Assembly: GCA_951799405.1 (NCBI GenBank)
Contig: OX637362.1
Coordinates: forward strand, 12,138,493 to 12,202,492
DNA: 64,000 nt
Direction of reading: 5' to 3'
DNA from: Agapetus fuscipes
Taxonomy: Eukaryota; Arthropoda; Insecta; Trichoptera; Glossosomatidae
Shown: in pieces, positions 47,201-52,800 of the stretch
Numbering within the stretch: the first letter of the stretch is position 1
Layout: each line of letters begins with the position of its first letter
The notes under the pieces: generated by a model
Told to the model about the DNA's origin: nothing
The model's database searches: none
What the model saw: the letters and a program-made list of their open reading frames with translations, nothing else
Position numbers and translations under genes: made by a program

Positions 47201-49670
47201 CCAACTCGTGCGTGGTGGATGTCAGCCAAAGCTTGGAGTTCGAACTGCACATGGGATACAGCAACATCGAGTGCAATGTGAAGCAAAACGGCCTTGGAAG
47301 GTAAGTTGTATACTATCATCATTTTCAAATGAATACCGTAGGTTTTAGCATACTGGTGCCAAATCACGGGTAAATGAGCAGTATAAAGGAACATATCCGT
47401 GTTTGGAGAACGGGCATGCTCAATTGGTAGTCCTAACGTCTGGCGCCATCTACGTCATAGAGGAATAGAGGATCAACAACAATTTTAGATGACACTCAAA
47501 ACGACAGAATTTCCGCAATATTTGTAAAAGCACTCTTGAAGTGATCACATCAGTAAATTTAACTTAAAGAAATCTTCGAATCAGTAGGTCAGGTATTTAA
47601 TTTAATTATTGTTTCAGGTATCTGAATGACGTGGTCATCCAGCACCATGACACCATTGTAACCTCATCTGATCTTGGACTTGCCGTGACTTGCCAGTATG
47701 ACCTCACCAACAAGACCGTATCAAACGAAGTTGACCTTGGAATCCATGGAGATATCACACCGGCGCTGTCAGAAGAGGTCATCGTGGACTCTCCCAATGT
47801 GGCAATGAAGATCACAGACAGAGATGGAAATGACGTTGTACCATCCGCCGAAGTCGGAGATCCCCTTGTGAGTACAAGCGATTTTATACTTCATTTTTGC
47901 ATCAATTGATGAAGTGCTTAAGAACTTGTTGATTTGACTATTTTGATTCAAATTTTGATTCTTCACAGGCCCTTCGTTTCGAGATTTTGGACCCCAACTC
48001 TCCCTTCGAAATCTTCGTCCGCGAACTGGTTGCCATGGACGGTGTCGACTCAAGCGAAATCACCCTCATCGACTCAGAAGGTTGCCCCACAGATCACTTC
48101 ATCATGGGACCTCTCTTCAAATCTGCTACAACTGGAAAGGTAAATGTCCACACAATCCTTTTAAATTGAATCCACCCATATGAAATTTAGCATGGATCTG
48201 AACATTATACTTTTTTGTTTTGCAGAAACTCTTGTCTCACTTCGATGCCTTCAAGTTCCCGTCATCAGAGGTTGTACAATTCCGCGCCTTGGTCACTCCT
48301 TGCATGCCAGCTTGTGAGCCAGTGCAATGTGGAAAGACATCAGGACCGGGAGACCTGAGATCAGTTCTGTCGTACGGGCGTAAGAAGAGGTGAGATCTTC
48401 GATAAATCTTAGACAATTTGTTCACATGAAAAGGTGAGGATAGTATAAAAACTTGTCAATATACGAGATGGAAATGAAATTGTTCACAATAGAATAAGAA
48501 GGTTTTTGCAGATTACTATAGTTTGATTGATGAGTTTGACTGGCGCAAGAAAATATTTGAATTAAATGTACATCAAAAAGGATTGTTTTGTTGCTTATCT
48601 TGGCTCGGTTTCAACGAAAGTTAATGGTGTGGTGAATGGCCAGATACCTGCTAAACCACTCTTAATGTGACACCAATGTTGAGCTGATAAGAAAGATAAG
48701 AGATGTGTTGTACCGGAAGCGACATCAATCTCGTTGAAAGTGAAGACAGACTGTCATCAGAGCGTGTTGGCGGCTTATCAGATCGACAGAAAAACCCACG
48801 AGACGGCTTGGCAAGCTCAGTGTATTGATTTCAACGGCTCGCCACAATCTTGAAACATAAGCCATGTACAGCAGAAAGCGAAAAAGTCATTCACTTTTAA
48901 GATCACCTTGCCATTTCTGCAAGACACTACCAGCGTCTTCTATTATTTTATTCTTTACTTATGATATTCCTACAGTCTGCGGCTGTGAACCAGTTAGCAC
49001 ACGCAAAAATATATTATTGATTGGGAAATCAACATGGATTCACACACAGATCGTTTGATACGTGATTTCAACAATTAATCTCAAATATCAATATCTTTTC
49101 CATTAGAAACCTTCTCGTTAATCCCTTAGTTTCATTGGGAACTCAATATATCACGAAAATGACAGATGGTTAGTGCTGATTTATAAGTGCTTTACGAACT
49201 ATTGGTGAAAACCAGCATAACTCTACTTCTAATTAATTTGAAATAATTGTGTACAATTCACAGAAAACTAATTGGTACATTTCTTCTATCCTAGATCCAC
49301 ATCTTCCCCGCGCGAAGACATGCTCCTCGTACAAACGATCCAAATCACCGACAAGTTTGGCTTCGAGAAGCAGCGAGGCCTTCCCAACAACCGCACCTCC
49401 ATCGGTTCAGAGACTGTCTTCGTCGAAGGTTCCAGAACAGAGGGAGGCCTCTGCTTGAACGCAGGAGGTCTTGCCTTGGCAGCGATTGCCCTGATCCTCC
49501 TCCAAGCAGCCGCTGGCGCAGCGTGGACCCTTGGAGCAAGACGCCGGAGAGCAGCGAGGAAGGAGGCAGCTCTCTCCATGCCTCCTCCATCTGCCCCAGG
49601 TTCAAGGGCAGATTCCATGTGCAAGCTCTACGACACTGGATTCAGTCGCTCACACCACCGACACTTTTGA
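20091..49670 (+). CDS. PAN/apple plus zona pellucida domain membrane protein (trynity/nyobe/morpheyus-like), 5' end missing
   Basis: Eight exons: 20091-20292, 43503-43754, 46540-46624, 47056-47300, 47618-47867, 47969-48139, 48226-48389 and 49295-49670. All introns are GT/AG and phases match at each junction, giving 580 whole codons plus TGA. Visible residues 18-107 and 115-196 are two cysteine-rich PAN/apple modules. A ZP domain spans about 197-440 with paired cysteines (C203, C427, C431, C436). RKKR at 453-456 is a furin-type site after the ZP domain. A hydrophobic span at about 508-535 is followed by ARRRRAARK and a tail of about 40 residues. Known role of the family: secreted/membrane ZP proteins that polymerise in the apical extracellular matrix or cuticle of epidermis and trachea. 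The first exon begins at codon position 2, so signal peptide and start codon are not in the visible exons. Which paralog it is cannot be settled by eye. Confidence 0.9.
21052..21410 (-). mobile_element. LINE-T subfamily A, 3' end
   Basis: CTAATCTAATCTAAGTTGC through GCCGCCAACATTACAGATC; a subfamily B copy follows at once. Confidence 0.8.
21411..21656 (-). mobile_element. LINE-T subfamily B tail
   Basis: ATCTGTAATCTAAGTTGC to CTATAAGTCAAGGAATA; inserted in tandem with the preceding copy. Confidence 0.8.
21963..22350 (+). mobile_element. LINE-T subfamily A, 3' end
   Basis: Starts MKEVCKDRKKRRLICNV, TTCCTTGACTTATAGG at about 22104, ends AAGATTAGATTAG. Confidence 0.8.
22441..22737 (-). mobile_element. 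SINE1, near full length
   Basis: Same head, body and GAGCGCTG end; an A-run (T-rich on this strand) follows AATCAGCCTAA as a 3' tail. Confidence 0.85.
22884..23137 (+). mobile_element. LINE-T tail, third subfamily
   Basis: TTCTTGACTGATAGG start, a shortened ACCCCGTGCTG block, GATAGATAGATAG tail. Confidence 0.7.
23637..24001 (+). repeat. Partial tandem duplication, 251-bp period
   Basis: About 110 bp from 23637 recur at 23888 (GACTGGAAACAGAATAAAAG, TTCGCTCGAAGGTATG, GACAAGTGTTATAG). The 140 bp between occur once. Confidence 0.8.
24074..24130 (-). mobile_element. LINE-T tail fragment
   Basis: AAACAGGGGTGATATTGGC to GGGTGGAGTCAAGG. Confidence 0.6.
24168..24424. mobile_element. Fold-back element FB2
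   Basis: Arms 24168-24269 and 24322-24424 pair imperfectly (GTACGAG.TGCAAAACTT; TTTACGG; GATTTC.CCCAAAATCTGCC). The centre carries TACTTTATGGTCTTAG, a motif shared with FB1. Confidence 0.6.
24687..24916 (-). mobile_element. LINE-T subfamily A tail
   Basis: ATCTAATCTAATCTAAG to CTATAAGTCAAGGAAC. Confidence 0.75.
25028..25285 (+). repeat. Unclassified repeat U, copy 1
   Basis: TTTTTGGGTTCGGAAAGTC to ACTCACGAACATTCTACCA; matches 28374-28635. No coding or inverted structure seen. Confidence 0.7.
25436..25777 (+). pseudogene. LINE-P: reverse-transcriptase C-terminus with poly(A)
   Basis: Reads ERETRSTTLIHPFAVDL, DSFLCQTARLWNGLP, FKTNINHHFL and ends LPHRIP with TAA at 25757-25759, then an A-run. 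The xRLWNGLP motif is typical of LINE C-termini. The poly(A) end sets it apart from LINE-T and LINE-C. Confidence 0.75.
25881..26065 (+). mobile_element. LINE-T tail, diverged
   Basis: ATAGCCCATACTGTA, CCCCCTGTTTCAGGGAAAGG, CTTTGCAACTAA. Confidence 0.6.
26494..26672 (+). mobile_element. LINE-T subfamily B tail, 5' truncated
   Basis: AGGTAAGGTCGGCAAAAG to CTTGCAACTTAGATTATA. Confidence 0.7.
26847..27312 (+). mobile_element. Dimeric SINE (SINE1 then SINE2)
   Basis: SINE1 head at 26847, body to AAGCTCGTAAAAATG, second head GTCGATAGCTCAATTGG at 27058, then the SINE2 body (deleted between GATCTCAAGG and TTTACTC) to TATATGTTAAGCTTAG. Confidence 0.8.
27313..27535 (+). repeat. Tandem duplication, 118-bp period, one visible mismatch
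   Basis: 27313-27417 and 27431-27535 differ only at CTAC/CAAC. A further 29-bp repeat of the SINE2 end (TATATGTTAAGCTTAG) precedes them. Confidence 0.85.
27990..28262 (+). pseudogene. LINE-C C-terminus and 3' end
   Basis: GVTLRSAGSYASLLELPKRW, stop, then CTVFGNRSFRVAGLAAWNAL and FRKMLKALFF. The 3' end has AAAAAGGCGCATATAAATTT. CR1/L2-like ending; one stop breaks it. Confidence 0.75.
28374..28635 (+). repeat. Unclassified repeat U, copy 2
   Basis: TTTTTGGGTTCGGAAAGTC to ACTCTCGAACGTACTACCA. Confidence 0.7.
28655..29292 (+). mobile_element. LINE-T subfamily B, long copy
   Basis: MSDERLTKKVYVAR, RGRGRPRKVWKD, KKVMTLDEMKEVCKDRKKW, then the 3' UTR (CCATGACTTATAGGTTGGT onward) and a GATTATAGATTATAG tail. 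A GAGTCATAGCGAATCA duplication breaks the frame. Confidence 0.85.
29293..29380 (+). repeat. Unclassified repeat V, copy 1
   Basis: AGACACATTGGTCCAGTACA, TGATGGACATACGACAAACA; matches 32262-32345. Confidence 0.6.
29563..30279 (-). mobile_element. Dimeric SINE split by a LINE-T tail
   Basis: SINE2 end at 29563-29672, interruption 29673-29885, SINE2 body to the head (CAACTGAGCTATCGACCGG), then SINE1 to ACTACGGACCGG. Confidence 0.75.
29673..29885 (+). mobile_element. LINE-T subfamily A tail inside a SINE
   Basis: ATGGTTCAATTTGCC to TTAGATTAGATAAGATTAG; it splits a minus-strand dimeric SINE whose sequence resumes at 29886. Confidence 0.75.
30375..30446 (+). repeat. Degenerate CTAAGCTATG tandem array
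   Basis: About seven irregular units of TAAGC/TATGCTAAG between 30375 and 30446. Confidence 0.7.
30611..30857 (-). mobile_element. LINE-T subfamily A tail
   Basis: ATCTAATCTAATCTAAAG to CTATAAGTTAAGGAACATGC. Confidence 0.75.
30863..31373 (-). mobile_element. SINE2 split by MITE-P
   Basis: AACGCAATAAGCTACACAT to GGGAAATCATT, MITE-P 31117-31298, then ACACCCTCGGAGG to CAACTGAGCCATCGACCGG. Confidence 0.8.
31117..31298. mobile_element. MITE-P, full copy inserted in SINE2
   Basis: Inverted ends of about 60 bp beginning CCTGGGCTGGAAGTCTCAT and including TACCGATATTCGGT. It splits a minus-strand SINE2 between its ATCATT and ACACCCTCGG, which gives the exact ends. Confidence 0.8.
31765..32120 (-). 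pseudogene. LINE-E C-terminal fragment
   Basis: Minus strand KELLWETGFRSLETRRNGTL, KVINGLIDSATLFEG, RTDVLAQHPLTRSVKLI and ends EFLPAC. Repeats the LINE C-terminal theme (R..L, YK..NG, R.). Confidence 0.65.
32262..32345 (+). repeat. Unclassified repeat V, copy 2
   Basis: AGACACATTGGTCTAGTACA, TGATGGACATAAGACAAACA. Confidence 0.6.
32960..33233 (-). mobile_element. SINE1, near full length
   Basis: GAGCGCTGTTTTTTGTG to CCTTCCATTTACGAGCCTG. An AAT microsatellite borders its 3' end. Confidence 0.8.
33837..33975. mobile_element. Penelope-like fragment with inverted half
   Basis: 33837-33931 matches the sequence of 34670-34786 in reverse complement. 33934-33971 folds back on 33892-33931 through the shared TTTGTTTTCGATTA motif. 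Same element family as the ribozyme hairpin. Confidence 0.45.
34005..34240 (+). mobile_element. LINE-T subfamily B tail
   Basis: AACTTGACTTATAGAG to ATCTTTGCGATTAAGAT; a SINE2 head follows at once. Confidence 0.7.
34241..34530 (+). mobile_element. SINE2, near full length
   Basis: ATAGTTGAGTTGGTAGAGTG, CGGGTTTGAATCCCACC to TGTGTAATCTTAGTTGCG. Placed directly behind a LINE-T tail. Confidence 0.8.
34559..34786. mobile_element. Inverted pair of Penelope-like terminal fragments, 80-bp arms
   Basis: 34559-34638 and 34670-34749 are near-perfect inverted copies around a 31-bp loop. The complete hammerhead lies across the left arm and loop on the minus strand; the right arm holds only its 3' half on the plus strand. 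Inverted, truncated terminal repeats are a known feature of Penelope elements. Confidence 0.55.
34615..34656 (-). ncRNA. Hammerhead ribozyme motif, complete core (Penelope-type)
   Basis: On the minus strand, from 34656 down: CCAC (stem I), core CTGATGA (34652-34646), an unpaired T, GCGAAC (34644-34639), loop GGAT, GTTTGC closing a 6-bp stem II (with one G-U), then GAAA, the palindrome ACCGGT (34625-34620) as stem III, T at 34619 as the cleavage-site base, and GTGG (34618-34615) pairing with CCAC. Established: short, self-complementary stem III hammerheads occur in the terminal repeats of Penelope-like elements and can act as dimers. Cleavage itself is not shown by sequence. Confidence 0.75.
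34830..35060 (+). other. GC-richer unique island with nuclear-receptor-like half sites
   Basis: Between a Penelope relic and a LINE-T copy. Contains GGGGTCA, AAGGTCA and GACCTTTG (reverse CAAAGGTC). No repeat family, no domain in its open frames. Confidence 0.35.
35205..35741 (+). mobile_element. LINE-T subfamily A, coding end plus 3' UTR
   Basis: RGRPRSVWID, HNKRRACMKKVI, GTTGGCGGCTAGG, TTCCTTGACTTATAGG, ending in GATTAGATTAGATTAG. Confidence 0.85.
35925..36304 (-). mobile_element. SINE1, internally deleted, split by a TTAA MITE
   Basis: GAGTGCTG and ATCACACCTCAAG join CCCACAACCTTCC, then the insertion 35978-36266, then GAGTCCGAAG to GACTACGGACCGGTC. Confidence 0.75.
35978..36266. mobile_element. 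piggyBac-like MITE in a SINE1
   Basis: Flanked by TTAA on both sides (35974-35977, 36267-36270). Ends CCCTTTAACTGC and AGCAAAAGG are short imperfect inverted repeats. It splits a minus-strand SINE1 head between CCATTTA and GAGTCCGAAG. No transposase inside. Confidence 0.6.
36720..37110 (+). pseudogene. mariner transposase C-terminal remnant
   Basis: 36735-36776 reads VLYHDNDRPHS, the first catalytic-core neighbourhood (HDNARPH), then a frameshift; 36776-37001 reads QQKLREFRWEVL, HPPYSPDLAPLDFYLFRS and a weakened tail ending LEDGR. The YSPDLAPxDFxLF block with its Asp is diagnostic of mariner. AT-rich 3' sequence follows to about 37110 with TTTTTCCCCGACC, like a mariner end. 5' half absent. 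Confidence 0.8.
37111..38160 (+). other. No clear feature except an FB2 arm
   Basis: AT-rich; GTGTATACATAATAATTTATACAC-like palindrome near 37120-37150; nothing coding. Confidence 0.4.
37618..37716. mobile_element. FB2 arm fragment
   Basis: Contains CAAACGGCAGATTTTAGGG, CCGTAAACTTTACTTTACT and AAGTTTTGCAACTCGT, matching the right arm of FB2 at 24.3 kb. The other arm is absent. Confidence 0.5.
38163..38242 (-). mobile_element. LINE-T tail end fragment
   Basis: CTACAATCTAAGTTG, then ATGCATGTTCACACACC and GTAAGTTCACGC. Confidence 0.5.
38750..38845 (-). repeat. tRNA-like relic
   Basis: Minus strand TATAGCCGAGAAGGACC (A-box-like) and TTGGTTCGATCCCCGCC (B-box-like). Spacing is tRNA-like; no other copy is in the window. 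Confidence 0.35.
39437..39668 (-). mobile_element. LINE-T tail, diverged
   Basis: TATAATTTAAGTTGCAAAG to CCTGTTAGTCAAGG. Confidence 0.65.
39787..40014 (+). mobile_element. LINE-T tail, diverged
   Basis: TAGACTTATAGATTGGTATG to GCAACTTTGATTATAGATG. Confidence 0.65.
40493..40768 (+). mobile_element. Small element with inverted ends carrying a hammerhead motif (Penelope-like relic?)
   Basis: The ends, 40493-40517 and 40745-40768, are inverted copies of about 24 bp (TTTTATAAAATG plus an A-run and CG). Between them are a short open reading stretch of unknown origin and the hammerhead motif at 40692. The A/T homopolymer inflates the match, but the TTTTATAAAATG and CG parts are informative. Alternatively a truncated Penelope-like terminal repeat with a chance inverted end. 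Confidence 0.45.
40692..40731 (+). ncRNA. Hammerhead ribozyme motif, second type, complete core
   Basis: CTC (40692-40694, stem I), core CTGAGGA (40695-40701, fits CUGANGA), C, then GTCGGA, loop TATGAC and TCCGAC making a perfect 6-bp stem II, GAAA (40721-40724), palindromic ACGT as stem III, C at 40728 (a GUC cleavage triplet), then GAG (40729-40731) pairing with CTC. Same layout as the motif at 34615 but with different stem sequences, so the pairing is preserved while the bases differ. It lies inside a 276-bp segment with inverted-repeat ends. Confidence 0.75.
40800..41060 (+). other. GC-richer unique block
   Basis: Just after the hammerhead element. A 77-residue open frame (40841-41074) has no recognised domain; more likely a conserved non-coding block than a gene. 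Confidence 0.3.
41113..41755 (-). mobile_element. LINE-T, long copy: coding tail plus 3' UTR
   Basis: On the minus strand: coding pieces (VRNDFVREEC-like, then RRFRHMH, RGRPRNVWMD and EWNIQSH) from 41755 to about 41400, GTTGGCGGCTAGGGTTT, then the abundant repeat to the AGATTAGATTAG tail at 41113. About 80 bp are deleted in the UTR. This copy ties the repeat to its LINE. Confidence 0.85.
41935..42345 (+). pseudogene. LINE-C C-terminus and 3' end
   Basis: From 42055: RGPTLRSAASRSS, FGDRAFQMAAPMTWNAI, LFKRRLKTHLFV, stop at 42302-42304, then AAAGGCGCTGTATAAATTT. Confidence 0.8.
42345..42817 (-). mobile_element. Dimeric SINE, longest uninterrupted copy
   Basis: From the SINE2 end (ATATAGTGTAG, CCCTGAAGGGGTCGC) through ACAACTGAGCTATCGACCGG and the SINE1 body to GACTACAGACGGGTC. 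Both tRNA-like heads are recognisable in one unit. Confidence 0.8.
43082..43160 (+). mobile_element. SINE1 head fragment
   Basis: CAGGTCCGTAGTGTAGTGG, CTTCGGACTCGTAAATG, GTGGGCTGGATTCCCTG. Confidence 0.55.
43348..43385 (+). mobile_element. SINE1 head scrap
   Basis: TTGACCGGTCCACAATCTAG and TGGTTAGG, then no SINE sequence. Confidence 0.4.
43503..43754 (+). CDS. Exon: end of PAN module 1 and start of PAN module 2
   Basis: Acceptor TTGTTCACAG ends at 43502; donor GTAATT at 43755. Reads SANYNNKTGDCDLTD, the usual PAN middle, then ENNC and a second module starting LCEFKKMNG with EECRELCL. It carries an NKT glycosylation sequon. It lies about 23.2 kb after the previous exon, and a reversed LINE-C fragment starts about 30 bp after its donor. 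Confidence 0.92.
43787..44125 (-). pseudogene. LINE-C-related fragment next to a ZP exon
   Basis: Minus strand KALNSLALSYLADMFSP, RTLRSAGSGAVRLMQ, RTRFGDRAFQFA then stop. Reversed relative to the host gene; starts about 30 bp after the exon ending at 43754. Confidence 0.75.
44126..45762 (+). other. Intron sequence without recognised repeats
   Basis: About 1.6 kb between a LINE-C relic and a dimeric SINE. AC-rich near 44390-44470. No exon found. Confidence 0.5.
45763..46115 (-). mobile_element. Dimeric SINE, 5' part of SINE1 lost
   Basis: AACGCAACTAAGCTACACAT to CAACTGAGCTATCGACCGG, then GAGCTTGGTCGTCGC to GGCTGGATGAACC. Confidence 0.75.
46191..46484. mobile_element. Compound fold-back: MITE-P inside a second palindrome
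   Basis: The inner element 46250-46425 has the MITE-P ends CCTGGGCTGGAAGTCTCAT. Outside it, 46191-46249 and 46426-46484 are again inverted copies (GTGCTATTCTTAGACAT, GTTGAGCCC, GCTTTGAC, CTAATGATG). Elsewhere (31117-31298) MITE-P lacks these outer arms, so they are a separate palindrome. The structure ends 55 bp before an exon of the ZP gene. Confidence 0.7.
46540..46624 (+). CDS. Exon: short PAN module 2 exon
   Basis: Acceptor TTTTGTTTCAG ends at 46539; donor GTAAGC at 46625. 85 bp; completes an Arg codon and adds 28 codons (CHSYDHGDTGEHVCRLSHHS...). Two conserved cysteines continue PAN module 2. A 294-bp fold-back structure ends 55 bp upstream of it. Confidence 0.92.
46625..47055 (+). other. 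Intron without recognisable elements
   Basis: 431 bp, AT-rich, GT/AG ends. No repeat family seen here appears in it. Confidence 0.85.
47056..47300 (+). CDS. Exon: end of PAN module 2 and start of ZP domain
   Basis: Acceptor TTGTTTCCAG ends at 47055; donor GTAAGT at 47301. Starts DPYLDVPEA; the cysteines in SSCYNVSIDC mark the switch from PAN to the N-terminal half of the ZP domain. Ends two bases into an Arg codon. Confidence 0.93.
47301..47617 (+). other. Intron without recognisable elements
   Basis: 317 bp with a perfect GTAAGT donor. No repeat seen. Confidence 0.85.
47618..47867 (+). CDS. Exon: ZP domain, middle
   Basis: Acceptor TTGTTTCAG ends at 47617; donor GTGAGT at 47868. Encodes VVIQHHDTIVTSSDLG, then a cysteine in VTCQYDL and VDSPNVAMKITDRDG, the link between the two ZP halves. 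Ends in phase 0. Confidence 0.93.
47969..48139 (+). CDS. Exon: ZP domain, C-terminal half
   Basis: Acceptor TTCTTCACAG ends at 47968; donor GTAAAT at 48140. 57 codons in phase 0, including ALRFEILDPNSPFEI, LIDSEGCPTD and HFIMGPL, a highly typical arthropod ZP-C stretch. The intron before it is only about 100 bp. Confidence 0.93.
48226..48389 (+). CDS. Exon: end of ZP domain and most of the furin site
   Basis: Acceptor TTTTGCAG ends at 48225; donor GTGAGA at 48390. Encodes FDAFKFPSSE, then TPCMPACEPVQC (last ZP cysteines) and SYGRKK. The final Arg of RKKR is split across the next junction. Known for the family: cleavage here releases the ZP domain from its membrane anchor. Confidence 0.93.
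48390..49294 (+). other. Intron before the last coding exon
   Basis: 905 bp, GTGAGA donor. I see no member of the local repeat families and no ORF resembling the gene. Confidence 0.85.
49295..49670 (+). CDS. Last coding exon: stalk, transmembrane span, cytoplasmic tail
   Basis: Acceptor TTCTATCCTAG ends at 49294. First base completes the Arg of RKKR. Then a stalk of about 50 residues with an NRT sequon, a hydrophobic span (LALAAIALILL), a strong stop-transfer run (ARRRRAARK) and a Pro/Ser-rich tail ending RSHHRHF, then TGA at 49668-49670. Confidence 0.9.
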
Positions 49671-49721
49671 TTGAATTGAGTTTTACTATAAGCTGGATGC
49701 GGATGTTTTTTGGTGTGCTGG

Positions 49722-49800
49722 ACAATGATAATAATAATAACTCCATTTGTTTGGCGCCTTTTCATAACCCTCGGTCATCCCAAAGGTACCGGTTGTGGAG
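49722..49800 (-). mobile_element. LINE-C 3' end scrap in the 3' UTR
   Basis: Read on the minus strand it gives a GGCGCC motif then a TTATTATTA tail, like the ends of the LINE-C copies. Only a scrap. Confidence 0.35.
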
Positions 49801-49829
49801 GTGGGAAGATACCTAAGCAATGGAGTCGG

Positions 49830-49835
49830 AATAAA
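49830..49835 (+). terminator. Proximal poly(A) signal candidate (AATAAA)
   Basis: 160 bp after the stop codon, followed by a T-rich stretch at 49841-49850. Reasonable but not decisive. Confidence 0.4.
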
Positions 49836-52800
49836 GTTAGTATTTTTTTCGTCGGTGTGACGTCTCAGGTCATGTGACTAGGGATTTTATTGGTAAACTA
49901 TTTCCCTAGTTACTAAACCGAGTGATTTTACCCTCGGATTTATTGTGTCGACTTTTCTGTTGATACAATATCAAAACATAATTCTTTATCAGATCCCCTT
50001 TCATATGTAGGAAACTCTAGTTTATTAGATTTTTTTTTCAGTTGTTCAGCGACGCCAAAATTCTGTTCGCACACAGTTTATAAGAATTAAATCTATCATT
50101 TTAACAATCCAGAGACTGTCGATATATTTAATAATGTGAATGATATAAATTATGAATTTGAGCGATGCATGTTGTAAGGCCATTTTGAATTTGACGCCTC
50201 CGCTTATTTCCGTTACACCGTGGTAAAGTTTTCCATCCGAAAATACATTTTTGTATGGAAACTAAATCACAAAAAAGACACACCTGAAAATTACAATTTA
50301 TAATATCGGCGAAGACAATCGTATTTTTTTTTCATACTTTAAAGTGCATTGTTTTAGTGAGATTATGATGAAATAATTTACACTAGAGTGACGATTTTTT
50401 TTTTGTGAGTGAAGTGTGCATGGAATATGTCGGAGTTTAATTAAAATTCTAAACATGCAATCGGTAGAGTTCGCGTTGTTTGGGTAGCTAACGGAATTTT
50501 TAAATCTAGTGCCTCTTCTTGATATGGTAATTAGACTACTCGGTGACACTTCCGTTCGCTACGTGAATACAAATCGCTAAAAAATGTGTCAGCTATTTGT
50601 CGGTTAATAACAAGACCTAAATACCATCACAACAAAATAATATTGATGCAAAAAAAATGTATTTTTTTTTAAATTCAATATATATATTTTTTTAAAGTAA
50701 CATAAAATAAAAAAAGTGCATTTCTAGGTTAGTTTAAAATAATAATAGTTTTAAGTAGGAAGTGTGTTATTCAAATTGTGAATCAATTTAAACGTAGTAA
50801 ATGTACAAAAAGCACATAAAATTTTGAGCAAAAATATAAATTTCATACTTTGAATAACATACTTAAAGTTTTCGTATTCGGTTTACGTATTTACTAAAGT
50901 CAAATGAATTTGGTGTGTGGACTTAGAAATTGTGTTTGAATCTGTTAAATGTGTGAAAAAAATTGTATGACTGTAGGAAGCCCAATACGAAAGCAACAAT
51001 GTATTTAATTATATTTGATTAGTTTAAATGTAAGACTTTATCGAGCGTATCTAAGCGTTTACAAAATGTATCGTTGCGGTGGTATGCACAGACAATAATA
51101 AATGATATTTATAATAAGCGTAGACAAGAGAAAATGCCATACCCGGCTCACGAATATTTTCGTTCATTTCACAAAATGATACAATGGGCGCTGCTTGCAA
51201 TTTAGCTAGCGGCAACCATTTGATACGAATCTCTCTGCATATTTATACTGAAATACGTAAGTATTCTCTGTAAAGATGAATTCTGTCACGATTAACTTAT
51301 ACTTGGGTTATTATTTCTGGTTTCCCACGCGTCCCAGGAAGAATGGGACAACGCGGTGAGCAATCACGTTGGGAATTAGTTAAATTTGCCTGCCTTTACG
51401 GGCGGCAGACTCCCGATAAGGTTAATTATACTATTACATCTGAAGCTGCCGGAGTAAATGAAGAATTAAAACACTTGCAAACACAGGAAGTTATGAAATG
51501 GCAGTTTATTTAATTGTCAGGTAGCATGGCAACACAAATGGCAATCATAATGGAATTTATCACTTCAGAATATCTATGATAGAAACCAAACATTCCCGCG
51601 AATAGCGGTAAAAAATTAAACCGATGATTTCAATACTTCCCGGTATTTTAACGTGAGCAGATTGCCATCTTGAAAGCTAAACTGAATGGGTGCTGATTCA
51701 CTGATGTGATACATTTTATTGGGTGTAACTTCTCAAAGTAAACTAATTAATTATAAGGAAGTGTTTATGAGGAACTATTAAAATACAGTATTTTTCCACT
51801 TTATAAGTGTTTTCTCTCGTAGAAAATAGGGAAAAAGGTGCGTTTATCTGAGAAATCCATATTAGCTTAATATGTCACTTATTCAGGTTACCGTTAAGGT
51901 GTCGATATGTGACTTTCATCTGATAAAAAATGTACCCACAGGATTGACGTCAGTGCATCTTTTTCATTCAGTATAAAGTCGCTATGCTAACGTTGAAAAT
52001 ACTGAGACTAAGAGCGTAAGAGACAGTTTTGCATAGGAATCGTATGTAACAAAAAATGTTATTCAAAAATGTGTAGAAGGATCACACAGTCTGCCTAATT
52101 TAAAAGACAATTTTAACCAAAAGTTTTTTAACCAGATTTAGTAAGCGTCGCGCAAAAATCTACGAAAAAGTTTTTCGTTAAAAAAAATGATTTAGTAAAA
52201 ATTATAAGTAGGTACCTACTAGTATTCAGATTATTTCAACAAAATACCACCGCAATACGCGCTCCATTGCAATAATAGAAAGTATAAAAAATATATATTT
52301 AAAACAAAAAACACTAATAATTAGGTGATAAGGTAGCTTACGTGAGTACCCAGTACTGAGTATACTACGAATTAACATTACAATATAATTGTTTTGGTAT
52401 AGGAGAGCGAGACGGATTCTCTTCAAAAGGGACAAACTCCGTGGTTCTACATACCGTTTTAATTTTATCATAAGGTACATTAAATTCAATATTTATGAAG
52501 CTGAAGAGTTGTCTGGTTTCCCATCTGCAACAAGTCCACATGGACAAAATGATGGCTACGCGAAAATTTGGGAGGAAAAAAAAAATTTTTTTTTTTGTGA
52601 ATTTATAAAATCATGTAGAGGATGGAATTTGGTTATTAACGATATCATTTTTTTTTTTTTTTTTTTTAATTTAAATATTAATCTCAATGCCAAAGCTATC
52701 GTTCTGCGGGCCAAGCGAGGATCTTACAGGCGATGTTTTATTTAAAACATACGCCAGAACTTTTGCTCTCTGATTGCCGTATCAAAACTCCAAAAGTTTG

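Noticed and set aside
49272..49294. Start of the last coding frame at a Met codon
   Set aside because: The acceptor at 49294 and the split Arg codon show this is intron.
49286..49624. Minus-strand frames opposite the last ZP exon
   Set aside because: Shadows of GC-rich coding sequence.
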